In this document: in pieces, positions 1 through 7,100 of the stretch
How positions within the stretch are numbered: position 1 is the stretch's first letter
How the letters are laid out: each line of letters starts with the position of its first letter
Origin: Pseudomonadota bacterium
GTDB taxonomy: Bacteria; Pseudomonadota; Gammaproteobacteria; Enterobacterales; Enterobacteriaceae
Assembly: GCA_023454395.1 (NCBI GenBank)
Contig: JAEYFY010000208.1
Span: 1-7,604 of the forward strand
Direction: 5' to 3'
DNA: 7,604 nt
Notes under the pieces: generated by a model
What the model saw: only the letters and a program-made list of their open reading frames with translations
Told to the model about the DNA's origin: nothing
The model's database searches: none
Made by a program: the position numbers and the translations under genes

Positions 1-5
1 GTAAA

Positions 6-16
6 CCGTTAAACGG
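6..16. promoter_or_regulatory. Short palindrome CCGTTAAACGG upstream of cmcA
   Basis: CCGTT and AACGG are perfect inverted complements around a single A, 6 bases ahead of the cmcA ribosome binding site. A one-base loop rules out a normal RNA hairpin, so if functional it would be a DNA-protein site. The sequence further upstream, which would show a promoter, is not in the window. An 11-base palindrome can easily occur by chance, so this is only a candidate operator. Confidence 0.2.
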
Positions 17-22
17 CTTCTC

Positions 23-27
23 GGAGG
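23..27 (+). promoter_or_regulatory. Ribosome binding site deciding the cmcA start
   Basis: GGAGG lies 2 bases from ATG 30 and 8 bases from ATG 36. Only the second spacing is usable for initiation, and it gives an N-terminus matching the next paralog. Confidence 0.75.
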
Positions 28-35
28 AAATGAAA

Positions 36-314
36 ATGGGTGATGCATTAGGTCTGATCGAAACCAAGGGTCTGGTGGCATGTATTGAAGCCGCTGACGC
101 TATGTGTAAAGCCGCGAACGTTGAACTTATTGGCTATGAAAATGTGGGTTCAGGTCTCGTGACTGCGATGGTGAAAGGCGACGTAGGCGCAGTGAAAGCT
201 GCAGTGGATTCAGGTGTGGAGTCAGCACAACGCGTGGGCGAAGTTGTTACATCGCTCGTGATTGCTCGTCCTCACAATGACATCAACAAGATTGTTATCA
301 AACACAAGGCATAG
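36..314 (+). CDS. cmcA: BMC-H hexameric shell protein, first of three tandem paralogs
   Basis: A 92-residue single-domain BMC-H protein of the PduA/EutM type, expected to form flat hexamers that tile the facets of the choline microcompartment. Visible family marks are the N-terminal ALGLIETKG strand, the edge lysine K25 in AMCKAANV, the pore loop ENVGSGLVT (G38-S39-G40), and the edge motif ARPHND around R78. The small polar GSG pore is the kind seen in PduA and fits passage of small polar metabolites. I place the start at ATG 36, not the in-frame ATG 30: the GGAGG at 23-27 is only 2 bases from ATG 30 but 8 bases from ATG 36, and the resulting [10 protein letters not shown] start equals that of the next paralog. 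The next gene starts 20 bases after this stop, so the two are surely co-transcribed. The cmc symbol follows Klebsiella GRM2 usage; assigning A, B and C by order is inference. Confidence 0.93.
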   Translation: MGDALGLIETKGLVACIEAADAMCKAANVELIGYENVGSGLVTAMVKGDVGAVKAAVDSGVESAQRVGEVVTSLVIARPHNDINKIVIKHKA

Positions 315-334
315 TTTTTGTCTTAGGAGAACGT

Positions 335-619
335 ATGGGTGATGCATTAGGACTTATTGAAACTCAAGGGCTGGTTGCTTGTATTGAAGCAGCAGACGCG
401 ATGTGTAAAGCGGCCAATGTTGAGTTAATCGGCTACGAAAATGTGGGTTCAGGTTTAGTCACAGCAATGGTGAAAGGCGATGTTGGTGCCGTTAAAGCCG
501 CTGTCGAATCTGGCTTAGAAGCGGCTCAACGTGTTGGTACTGTTGTGACTTCATTAGTCATCGCTCGTCCACATAACGATATTCAAAAAATCGTTGCCCA
601 GTACAAAGTGACTGAATAA
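335..619 (+). CDS. cmcB: BMC-H hexameric shell protein, second tandem paralog
   Basis: A 94-residue BMC-H shell protein nearly identical to the preceding gene product. Through residue 57 the only difference is Q11 in place of K11. The edge lysine K25, the pore GSG at 38-40 and the ARPHND edge motif are all kept. Differences cluster in the C-terminal third (E58, L61, A63, T69) and in the tail, which ends QYKVTE and is two residues longer. It is preceded by AGGAG at 325-329, 5 bases before ATG 335. It probably forms homo- or mixed hexamers with its neighbours in the shell facets. Despite the near-identical protein, many third codon positions differ from the first gene, so this is not a very recent copy. 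A shell role is certain from the fold; any functional difference from its paralogs is not visible. Confidence 0.94.
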   Translation: MGDALGLIETQGLVACIEAADAMCKAANVELIGYENVGSGLVTAMVKGDVGAVKAAVESGLEAAQRVGTVVTSLVIARPHNDIQKIVAQYKVTE

Positions 620-633
620 CGAAGGAAATAAAT

Positions 634-912
634 ATGAAAGAAGCACTAGGTCTAGTTGAAACCAAAGGTCTTGTCGCTTGCATTGAAGCTGCTGATGCAA
701 TGTGTAAAGCAGCCAATGTTGAACTGATTGGTTATGAAAACGTCGGTTCAGGTTTAGTGACAGCCATGGTGAAAGGCGATGTCGGTGCAGTCAATGCAGC
801 GGTTGAGTCAGGTGTTGAAGCGGCAAAACGTATCGGCACCGTGGTGACTTCTCGTGTTATTGCAAGACCGCATAACGATATCGAGAAAATCGCACAACAG
901 CACAAAGCCTGA
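634..912 (+). CDS. cmcC: BMC-H hexameric shell protein, third tandem paralog
   Basis: A 92-residue BMC-H shell protein and the most divergent of the three tandem copies. It begins [12 protein letters not shown], where the other two have [10 protein letters not shown](K/Q)G. It keeps K25, the GSG pore at 38-40 and the ARPHND motif. It differs at K54 to N54, Q65 to K65, V67 to I67 and, most strikingly, L74 to R74, four residues before the conserved edge arginine R78. Family knowledge puts that region near the hexamer-hexamer interface, so R74 could alter tiling; this is inference. An AAGGA at 622-626 lies 7 bases before ATG 634, and the gap from the previous stop is 14 bases, so this is the same transcript. 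It is expected to be a facet protein of the choline microcompartment. Confidence 0.93.
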   Translation: MKEALGLVETKGLVACIEAADAMCKAANVELIGYENVGSGLVTAMVKGDVGAVNAAVESGVEAAKRIGTVVTSRVIARPHNDIEKIAQQHKA

Positions 913-985
913 TTATTCAGGCGTGCTGTAAAGCAAAGAAATAAGTTATTCAGCTAAATTTTTTAACTCCTGTATGGGGGAAGAC
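913..985 (+). other. Gap between cmcC and cutF
   Basis: A 73-base AT-rich non-coding stretch and the longest in the window once the cutF start is set at 986. It contains an 8-base direct repeat, TTATTCAG at 913-920 and 946-953, and a T-run at 959-964. I see no strong hairpin before the T-run, so it is not a convincing terminator, and no convincing -35/-10 pair. Confidence 0.4.
976..982 (+). promoter_or_regulatory. Ribosome binding site deciding the cutF start
   Basis: GGGGGAA at 976-982 sits immediately before ATG 986. ATG 974 is preceded by TTTTTTAACTCCTGT, which has no Shine-Dalgarno match, so the upstream ATG overlaps the binding site itself and is unlikely to be the start. Confidence 0.65.
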
Positions 986-2653
986 ATGGTTGCATTAGAT
1001 AAAGATTTGCAATCCAGACAACTGGCTCGTGAGCTAGTTCGTAACGCGAAAAATGCACAACTTGTTTATGCTAAATTTTCGCAGGAAAAAATCGACAGTA
1101 TTGTAAAACACATTGCATTTGAAGCCGCTCGTCACGCAGAAGAGCTAGCAAAAATGGCAAACGAAGAGACAGGCTTTGGTAAGTGGGAAGACAAAGTTCT
1201 GAAAAATACCTTCGCGTCATTGCGTGTGTATGAACATATGAAAGACATGAAGACCGTTGGCATTATCAATGACGATAAAGTAAAAAAAGTCATGGATGTT
1301 GGCGTGCCTTTAGGTGTTATCACTGCGTTAGTTCCTTCAACTAACCCAACATCAACCATTATCTATAAAACCCTAATTGCACTGAAAGCGGGTAATGCGA
1401 TTATTTTCTCTCCGCATCCAAATGCAAAACAGTGTAGTTTCCGTGCGTTAGAAATTGTTAAAAAAGCGGCACTAGAAGCTGGTGCGCCAGCCGGTATTGT
1501 TGATGGTGTGACATTACTGACACTGGAAGCGACAAAAGAATTAATGCACAGCAAAGATGTGTCATTGATTTTAGCAACTGGCGGCGAAGGTATGGTGCGT
1601 GCAGCTTATGCATCAGGTACACCAACCATCAGTGGTGGTCCAGGTAATGGCCCTGCTTTTATCGAACGCAGTGCTGATATCAAAAAAGCCGTGAGCGATA
1701 TCATCACCAGTAAAACATTCGATAACGGCGTTATCTGCGCATCAGAGCAATCCATTATTGTTGAACGTTGCATTTATAACGAAGTTCACCGCGAGCTATT
1801 AGCGCAAGGTGCTTACTTTATGAATGACGAAGAAGCAACAAAAGTGGCTTCAATGTTACTGCGTGCTAACGGCACAATTAACCCAGCCGTTGTGGGTAAA
1901 GATGCGATTTATTTAAGTCAGCGTGCTGGTTTTAGCGTACCCGCAAATACGCGAGTATTAATCGCATTACAAGACACTGTTTCACCAAAAAATCCGTATT
2001 CACGCGAAAAATTATGCCCAATCTTAGGGATGTATATTGAAGAAGATTGGAAATCAGCGTGCGATCGCGTGGTGCAGTTACTGACTAATGAAGGTTTAGG
2101 TCATACCTTAGTTATTCATACCAAAAATGAAGATGTTATTCGTCAGTTCTCTTTAGAAAAACCTGTTAACCGTATCCTAATTAATACCCCTGCGGCATTA
2201 GGTGGTATCGGTGCAACAACCAATATTACGCCTGCACTGACTTTAGGTTGCGGTGCTGTTGGTGGCGGTTCTAGCTCTGACAACGTTGGCCCAATGAATC
2301 TACTGAATATTCGTAAAGTAGGTTATGGCGTGCGTACCGTTGAAGAGTTGAAACAACCTTGCCCTTTAGCACAAGAAGCTGCTCAACCTGCTGTTTCTGC
2401 TTGTGCTGTTTCTAGCGCAAATCACCAGACCAGCATTCTTGATGATGATCGTTTTCGTTCACCTTCTTTAACGCCTGTTCATGCTGAATGTGCCACTGCA
2501 CAACGTCAAACTCAAGGTGATGATCGCTTTGGTGCATCTCCTTATGCAACGACAGTCAGTGCTTGTGCGCAACAAGTGATTGAACAAGGTGATATTACCG
2601 AAGAAAACGTGGAACGCATTATCAAGGAAGTTCTCGGACGTCTGAGTAAATAA
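986..2653 (+). CDS. cutF: CoA-acylating acetaldehyde dehydrogenase with C-terminal encapsulation peptide
   Basis: A 555-residue EutE/PduP-family enzyme that oxidises acetaldehyde to acetyl-CoA with NAD+ and CoA inside the microcompartment. The catalytic domain covers about residues 1-455. The nucleophile is C251 in the motif NGVICASEQS; VPSTNPTST and ATGGEGMVRAA are typical nucleotide-binding-domain segments, and the GGGSSSDNVGP stretch is typical of the family's C-terminal part. A low-complexity linker follows (about 456-535), rich in A, Q, S, T and C, with DDRF at 487-490 and again at 512-515. The chain ends in an amphipathic helix (ITEENVERIIKEVLGRLSK, about 537-555) that fits an encapsulation peptide. 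In glycyl-radical microcompartments this peptide is at the C-terminus, unlike the N-terminal one of PduP, which supports the assignment. The start at ATG 986 is chosen for its GGGGGAA site; ATG 974 would add four residues. Confidence 0.95.
   Translation: MVALDKDLQSRQLARELVRNAKNAQLVYAKFSQEKIDSIVKHIAFEAARHAEELAKMANEETGFGKWEDKVLKNTFASLRVYEHMKDMKTVGIINDDKVKKVMDVGVPLGVITALVPSTNPTSTIIYKTLIALKAGNAIIFSPHPNAKQCSFRALEIVKKAALEAGAPAGIVDGVTLLTLEATKELMHSKDVSLILATGGEGMVRAAYASGTPTISGGPGNGPAFIERSADIKKAVSDIITSKTFDNGVICASEQSIIVERCIYNEVHRELLAQGAYFMNDEEATKVASMLLRANGTINPAVVGKDAIYLSQRAGFSVPANTRVLIALQDTVSPKNPYSREKLCPILGMYIEEDWKSACDRVVQLLTNEGLGHTLVIHTKNEDVIRQFSLEKPVNRILINTPAALGGIGATTNITPALTLGCGAVGGGSSSDNVGPMNLLNIRKVGYGVRTVEELKQPCPLAQEAAQPAVSACAVSSANHQTSILDDDRFRSPSLTPVHAECATAQRQTQGDDRFGASPYATTVSACAQQVIEQGDITEENVERIIKEVLGRLSK
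2393..2569 (+). repeat. Repeated short motifs in the CutF linker
   Basis: The linker contains VSACA at residues 470-474 and 524-528, and between them DDRFRSPS starting at residue 487 and DDRFGASP starting at 512 (both followed by a hydrophobic residue, L or Y). The two DDRF boxes are 25 residues apart. The DNA at the boxes (GATGATCGTTTT and GATGATCGCTTT) differs only synonymously. The arrangement is VSACA - DDRF - DDRF - VSACA. A repeated motif inside an otherwise low-complexity tether suggests a binding site used twice; the partner is unknown. Confidence 0.6.
2594..2650 (+). other. Predicted encapsulation peptide of CutF
   Basis: This encodes the last 19 residues of CutF. Hydrophobic positions I, V, I, I, V, L and L fall on one face of a predicted helix, with E, R and K on the other. 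It is tethered by a long flexible linker. This is the standard architecture of cargo-targeting helices that dock on BMC shell or cargo proteins. Targeting itself is inferred. Confidence 0.75.
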
Positions 2654-2679
2654 CTCATTGATATAAGGCGATATAAACC

Positions 2680-2943
2680 ATGATCCTCGCAAAGGTAATC
2701 GGACACGTAGTAGCGACACAAAAAAGCCCAGAACTTAAAGGTAGCAATTTATTAATGATAGCTACCTTAGATGATGAGCTTAAGCCACTGAAAAATAAAA
2801 CGTATGTTGCAGTGGATAGTGTAGGTGCAGGTATCAACGATGTTGTGTTGGCTGAAGAGTACTTTGCACTGAACAAAGATCGTTACAAGGCGATGTCAGT
2901 GGTTGCCATTGTGGAGAAGGTTTATCGGGACAGTAAGGAGTAA
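2680..2943 (+). CDS. cmcD: BMC-P pentameric vertex protein (EutN/CcmL family)
   Basis: An 87-residue protein of the EutN/CcmL/BMC-P family, which forms pentamers that cap the vertices of the icosahedral shell. The signature is clear: an N-terminal strand MILAKVIGHVVAT, then GSNLLMIATLDD (about 21-32), the strand YVAVDSVGAGINDVVL (42-57, with GAG at 49-51), and a C-terminal MSVVAIVEKVYRD segment. Length is normal for the family. The ribosome binding site is weak: AAGG at 2665-2668, 11 bases before ATG 2680. This may lower its translation compared with the hexamer genes, in line with the few vertices per shell, but that is inference. It lies 26 bases after cutF and ends in tandem stops (TAATAA at 2941-2946), only 7 bases before the next start. 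Confidence 0.93.
   Translation: MILAKVIGHVVATQKSPELKGSNLLMIATLDDELKPLKNKTYVAVDSVGAGINDVVLAEEYFALNKDRYKAMSVVAIVEKVYRDSKE
2935..2940 (+). promoter_or_regulatory. Ribosome binding site of cutO, inside the end of cmcD
   Basis: AAGGAG lies in the last codons of cmcD, 10 bases before ATG 2951. It supports this ATG over the in-frame TTG at 2903, which would start deep inside cmcD. The arrangement allows translational coupling of the two genes. Confidence 0.7.
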
Positions 2944-2950
2944 TAACGAC

Positions 2951-4099
2951 ATGAGTGAGTTTCTGATAAAACCCAAAATTCAGTTTGGCGCCAATGCACT
3001 GGATTTTCTCTCTGGGTTAACTGCCCGCCGCGCATTTGTGGTGACAGATAAAGCAATGGTGAAGTTTGGCTTTGCAAATAAAGTCACTGACAAGTTAATG
3101 CAACGAGGTATCGAGTTCCACGTTTACGATGATGTTGCTTCAGATCCAGATATTTCAGCCATCGTGAGTGGTATGAAGATCATGGATGCTCATTATCCAG
3201 ACTTGGTTATTGCACTCGGTGGTGGATCAGTGATTGATGCCGCGAAAGCCGTTATGTACTCCCTCTGGCATACCCGTAAAGAGAGCAACAGAACCAAACC
3301 ACTGTTTATTGCGATCCCAACCACGAGTGGTACGGGTTCTGAAGTAACCTCTTTTTCAGTGATCAAATCACGCAGTGAAAAACTGGTCTTGGTTGATGAG
3401 TTTATGTTGCCTGATGTCGCCATTCTCGATCCTGAGTTGGTGAAATCTGTGCCACCTGCCATTACGGCAGATACTGGTATGGATGTCCTTTGCCATGCAC
3501 TCGAAGCGTATGTTTCTAAAGCGGCATCTGATTTTTCTGATGCGATGGCAGAGAAAGCCGTCAAGTTAGTCTTTGGTCATCTTATTGATTGCCACCATCA
3601 AGGTGACAACTTGATGGCTCGCGAAAAAATGCATAACGCATCTTGTATTGCCGGCATGGCATTTACTAACGCCTCTTTGGGTATTACTCACAGTCTTGCC
3701 CACGCATTAGGCGGTGTATTCCACGTTCCTCACGGTCGTGCAAATGCGTTATTGATGACACATGTCGTCGCCTTTAACGCCAATCTTCATGGTGATTGTA
3801 ATAGTGAAGCAGCAAAACGTTACGCCTATCTTGCTCAAAGCTTAGGGCTTCCGGCTAACACCGTAAGAGAAGGGGTAACCAGTTTAATCGTCGCCATTAA
3901 TGTATTGAAAGATGAAATGGGTATGCCGAAGAGTATTCGCGATACCGGTGTCAGTGAAGCGGACTTTTATGCCCGTTTGACGGAAATGGTCGGACAGGCT
4001 TTACGAGATAGCTGTACGCCGACAAATCCGCGTGACGTGAACACACACCAATTAGAAACATTGTATCGTCAGGCATTTGCCGGTGTATCACACAGTTAA
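2951..4099 (+). CDS. cutO: Iron-dependent alcohol dehydrogenase (acetaldehyde reductase)
   Basis: A 382-residue group III (iron-activated) alcohol dehydrogenase of the EutG/PduQ/FucO type. It reduces acetaldehyde to ethanol and so regenerates NAD+ for CutF within the shell. The NAD-binding loop GGGSVIDAAKAV starts at residue 90, and IPTTSGTGSEVT is the family's second signature. Metal ligands align with those of FucO: D178 and H182 in MDVLCHALEAYVS, H247 in HSLAHALGGVFHVPH, and H261 at the end of that motif. All four are present, so the enzyme looks active. Length is normal, and no targeting helix is visible at either end, so it may enter the compartment by partner binding. The start is ATG 2951, giving MSEFLIKPKIQFGANAL, a typical family N-terminus. 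It overlaps nothing and follows cmcD by 7 bases. The symbol follows cut-locus usage. Confidence 0.93.
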   Translation: MSEFLIKPKIQFGANALDFLSGLTARRAFVVTDKAMVKFGFANKVTDKLMQRGIEFHVYDDVASDPDISAIVSGMKIMDAHYPDLVIALGGGSVIDAAKAVMYSLWHTRKESNRTKPLFIAIPTTSGTGSEVTSFSVIKSRSEKLVLVDEFMLPDVAILDPELVKSVPPAITADTGMDVLCHALEAYVSKAASDFSDAMAEKAVKLVFGHLIDCHHQGDNLMAREKMHNASCIAGMAFTNASLGITHSLAHALGGVFHVPHGRANALLMTHVVAFNANLHGDCNSEAAKRYAYLAQSLGLPANTVREGVTSLIVAINVLKDEMGMPKSIRDTGVSEADFYARLTEMVGQALRDSCTPTNPRDVNTHQLETLYRQAFAGVSHS

Positions 4100-4155
4100 T
4101 GCTCAACCGAATGAATACCGATTAGGTCAAGTAAAGAACATCAGGAGAGCCTCAC
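4100..4155 (+). other. Gap between cutO and cutC
   Basis: A 56-base non-coding stretch. It has an imperfect inverted repeat, ACCGAAT at 4106-4112 against ATTAGGT at 4121-4127 (6 of 7 pairs, 8-base loop), and the strong cutC ribosome binding site AGGAG at 4143-4147, 8 bases before ATG 4156. The stem is weak and has no T-run, so it is not a terminator. A role in mRNA processing or stability is possible but unsupported. Confidence 0.35.
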
Positions 4156-7100
4156 ATGGCCAAATATTCTTTGACGCCACGCGTAAAAATGCTGGCAGAA
4201 CGTTTAGTTTCACGTAATAGCTCAATCAGTACCGAGCGTGCAACCATTTTTGATTCATTAGACAACAGCATTGCAGGTGTTCCACAAGCGATTAAACCTG
4301 CACAACGTTTTTATGAGTTTATTCGTCATTTTCCAAGCTATATCGCACAAGATGAATTGATTATCGGTAGTCAATCATCAACACCACGCGGTGCGATTTT
4401 TCACACTGAAGATGAAGTACGTAGCGACTCTATCTACCGTTTCTTAAGTATTAATAATAGCGTTGCATCACCTGATTATATGCTGGTGGTAAACCAAGGT
4501 TTCTTAGCAATCAAAGCACAGCTTGAAGACAGAATTAGAAGCATTGGTAGTGCAGTAAACCGCAGCAGTATGGATGAAGCCAATTTCTGTAAATCTGCTA
4601 TTTATGCATGTGATGCAGCACTGTATTTTGCACAAATTCTGTCTGCAAAAGCAGAGAATTTAGCAGCAATGGAAGGTAACCCATACCGTAAAGCAGAGCT
4701 ATTAGACAGCGCGGCAGTATTACGTAAAGTGCCAGCAAAACCCGCAGAAACTTTTAAAGAAGCGGTTCAAGTATTCTATTTATTGCAATTAGTCTTACAT
4801 CTGGAAAATGGTAGCTACGCCATTAACCCAATGGGATTTGATAAAGCACTTTATCCATTCTATCAACGTGATATCGACCAAGGTCGTTTAACACAAGCAC
4901 AAGCCTATGAAATTGTTGAAAGCGTATGGTTGAAATTGGCTGAGCTTTCAGAAGTACGCGCAACCAAAGAAGTTGATGGTTATCCAATGTTTGATGCAAT
5001 GACACAGGGTGTGGATATTAACGATCCACGCATCAGCATTAACGAACTGTCAGAGATGCTATTATCCGCGCGCGCTAATCTGTCAACCTTACACAGTTCA
5101 CTGCAAGTGCGTTTATATAATGGTCGTGCGAATTCACAACCTCAATACGCTGCACCTTCTGCAAATTTTGTAGCGCCAAGCACTGATGCGGGCGAATTTA
5201 AAGTGATGGAAGGTTTAACGCCTCGCTTACAACGCTTACGTAATCGCTATTTAGAAGCACGTCCAAGTGTCTCTATTTATAGAGCATTAGCATTTACTGA
5301 AATTGTTCGTAATAACCCAGGTTTACCACCAATTTTACTGCGCGCTAAAGCTTTCCGTCGCGCATGTGAAACCGCACCTATCTTAATTCAAGATGAAGAG
5401 CTGATTGTTGGACATCCTTGTGGAAAAGCGCGTGCTGGTGCTTTCTCTCCTGATATCGCATGGCGCTGGGTTCGTGATGAACTTGATACCATGAGCACTC
5501 GCCCACAAGATCCATTCCAAATTTCAGAAGAAGACAAAAAAGTCATTCGTGAAGAGATTGTTCCATTCTGGGAAGGTCGTTCTTTAGATGAGATCTGTGA
5601 AGCACAATATCGCGAAGCGGGTGTGTGGGAATTTAGTGGTGAAACCTTTGTCAGTGATCTTTCTTATCACCAAATCAATGGTGGTGGCGATACTTGCCCA
5701 GGTTATGACGTCCTGCTTTTCACTAAGGGTATGAACGGCATTAAAGCCGATGCACAAGCCAAACTGGCTGAATTAAGCATGGAAAACCCTGCTGATATCG
5801 ACCGTATCTACTTCTACAAAGCGTCTATTGAAAGCTGTGAAGGTGTGATTGCTTACGCACATCGCATTGCAGAACATGCGCGTGAATTAGCATCAAAAGA
5901 GAGCAATCCACAACGTCGTGAAGAGTTACTGACGATTGCTCAAGTCAACGAAAATGTACCTGCTAACCCACCAAAAACACTACAAGAAGCATTGCAAAGT
6001 ATTTGGACTGTAGAGTCACTGTTTGAAGTAGAAGAAAACCAAACAGGTCTTTCTTTAGGTCGTTTAGACCAATATTGCTTCCCAATGTATGAAAACGACA
6101 TCAAATCAGGTCGTTTAACGCGTGAACAAGCACTGGAAATGATGCAAGCCTTTATCATCAAATGTGCTGAGTTAATGTGGATGTCGAGTGAACTGGGTGC
6201 GAAATATTTCGCGGGTTATCAGCCATTTATCAACTTAACCATTGGTGGACAAAAACGCTCTGGTGGCGATGCGTGTAACGACTTAACTTACCTGATTATG
6301 GATGCGGTACGCTTTGTGAAAGTGTATCAACCATCATTAGCATGTCGTATTCATAACCAATCTCCACAGCAATATATGGAAAAAATCGTTGATGTAGTAA
6401 AAGCCGGTATGGGCTTCCCTGCGTGTCACTTCGATGATTCTCATATCAAGATGATGCTACGTAAAGGCTTCGACTTTGAAGATGCGCGTGACTACTGCTT
6501 GATGGGTTGTGTAGAGCCACAAAAATCAGGTCGTATTTATCAGTGGACATCAACAGGTTATACCCAATGGCCTATCGCAATTGAGTTTGTATTAAATCGT
6601 GGTCGTATGGTGCTATTTGATAGCTATCAAGGTTTAGATACAGGCGATTTACGCGACCTGCGTACTTATGAAGATTTCGACCGTGCTGTAAAAGAGCAAG
6701 TGGCACATATCGTTCGTTTATCGGCAATTGGTACTGTGATCAGCCAACGTGTTCACCGCGATATTGCACCAAAACCATTAATGTCTCTGCTGGTTGAAGG
6801 CTGTATGGAACAAGGTAAAGACGTTACTGCGGGTGGCGCAATGGTTAACCATGGTCCAGGGTTGATTTTCTCTGGTTTAGCAACTTACGTTGACTCCATG
6901 GCGGCTATTCGCAAACTTGTCTATGAAGATAAAAAATACACCTTAGAGCAAATTCGTGATGCGTTATTAGCTAACTTTGAAGGTCATGACGAGCTTTTAC
7001 GTGACTGCTTAAATGCACCGAAATTTGGTAATGATGACGATGTTGTTGACCAATATGCGCTGGATATTACGGAATGGACTGAGCGTGAATGTCGTAAATA

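Larger units (their letters stand above)
36..912 (+). repeat. Tandem triplication of a BMC-H gene
   Basis: Three consecutive open reading frames of 92, 94 and 92 codons encode almost the same protein, each with its own ribosome binding site and separated by 20 and 14 bases. The protein identity is highest through residue 57. The DNA copies differ at many synonymous positions, so the repeat is evident in protein more than in DNA. It reads as an old gene triplication kept under purifying selection. Confidence 0.85.

Noticed and set aside
959..964. Rho-independent terminator at the T-run before cutF
   Set aside because: Only a three-pair stem (GCT/AGC around 925-934) could be found upstream, too weak and too far from the T-run.
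1132..1554. Minus-strand open frames opposite cutF
   Set aside because: They lie wholly within a clear aldehyde dehydrogenase gene, have no recognisable domain or ribosome binding site, and are shadows of its codon bias.
2468..2876. Minus-strand open frames across the end of cutF and cmcD
   Set aside because: They overlap two well-supported plus-strand genes and the translations show no family features.
3193..3564. A 123-residue minus-strand open frame inside cutO
   Set aside because: It is antisense to the NAD-binding and metal-binding motifs of a conserved enzyme and has no features of its own.
4106..4127. Terminator between cutO and cutC
   Set aside because: The inverted repeat has a mismatch, a weak stem and no following T-run, and cutC follows at once with a strong ribosome binding site.
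4823..6161. Short minus-strand frames at 4823-5005 and 5940-6161 inside cutC
   Set aside because: Both are short, have no convincing start signals, and lie fully inside a continuous 1142-codon enzyme gene.
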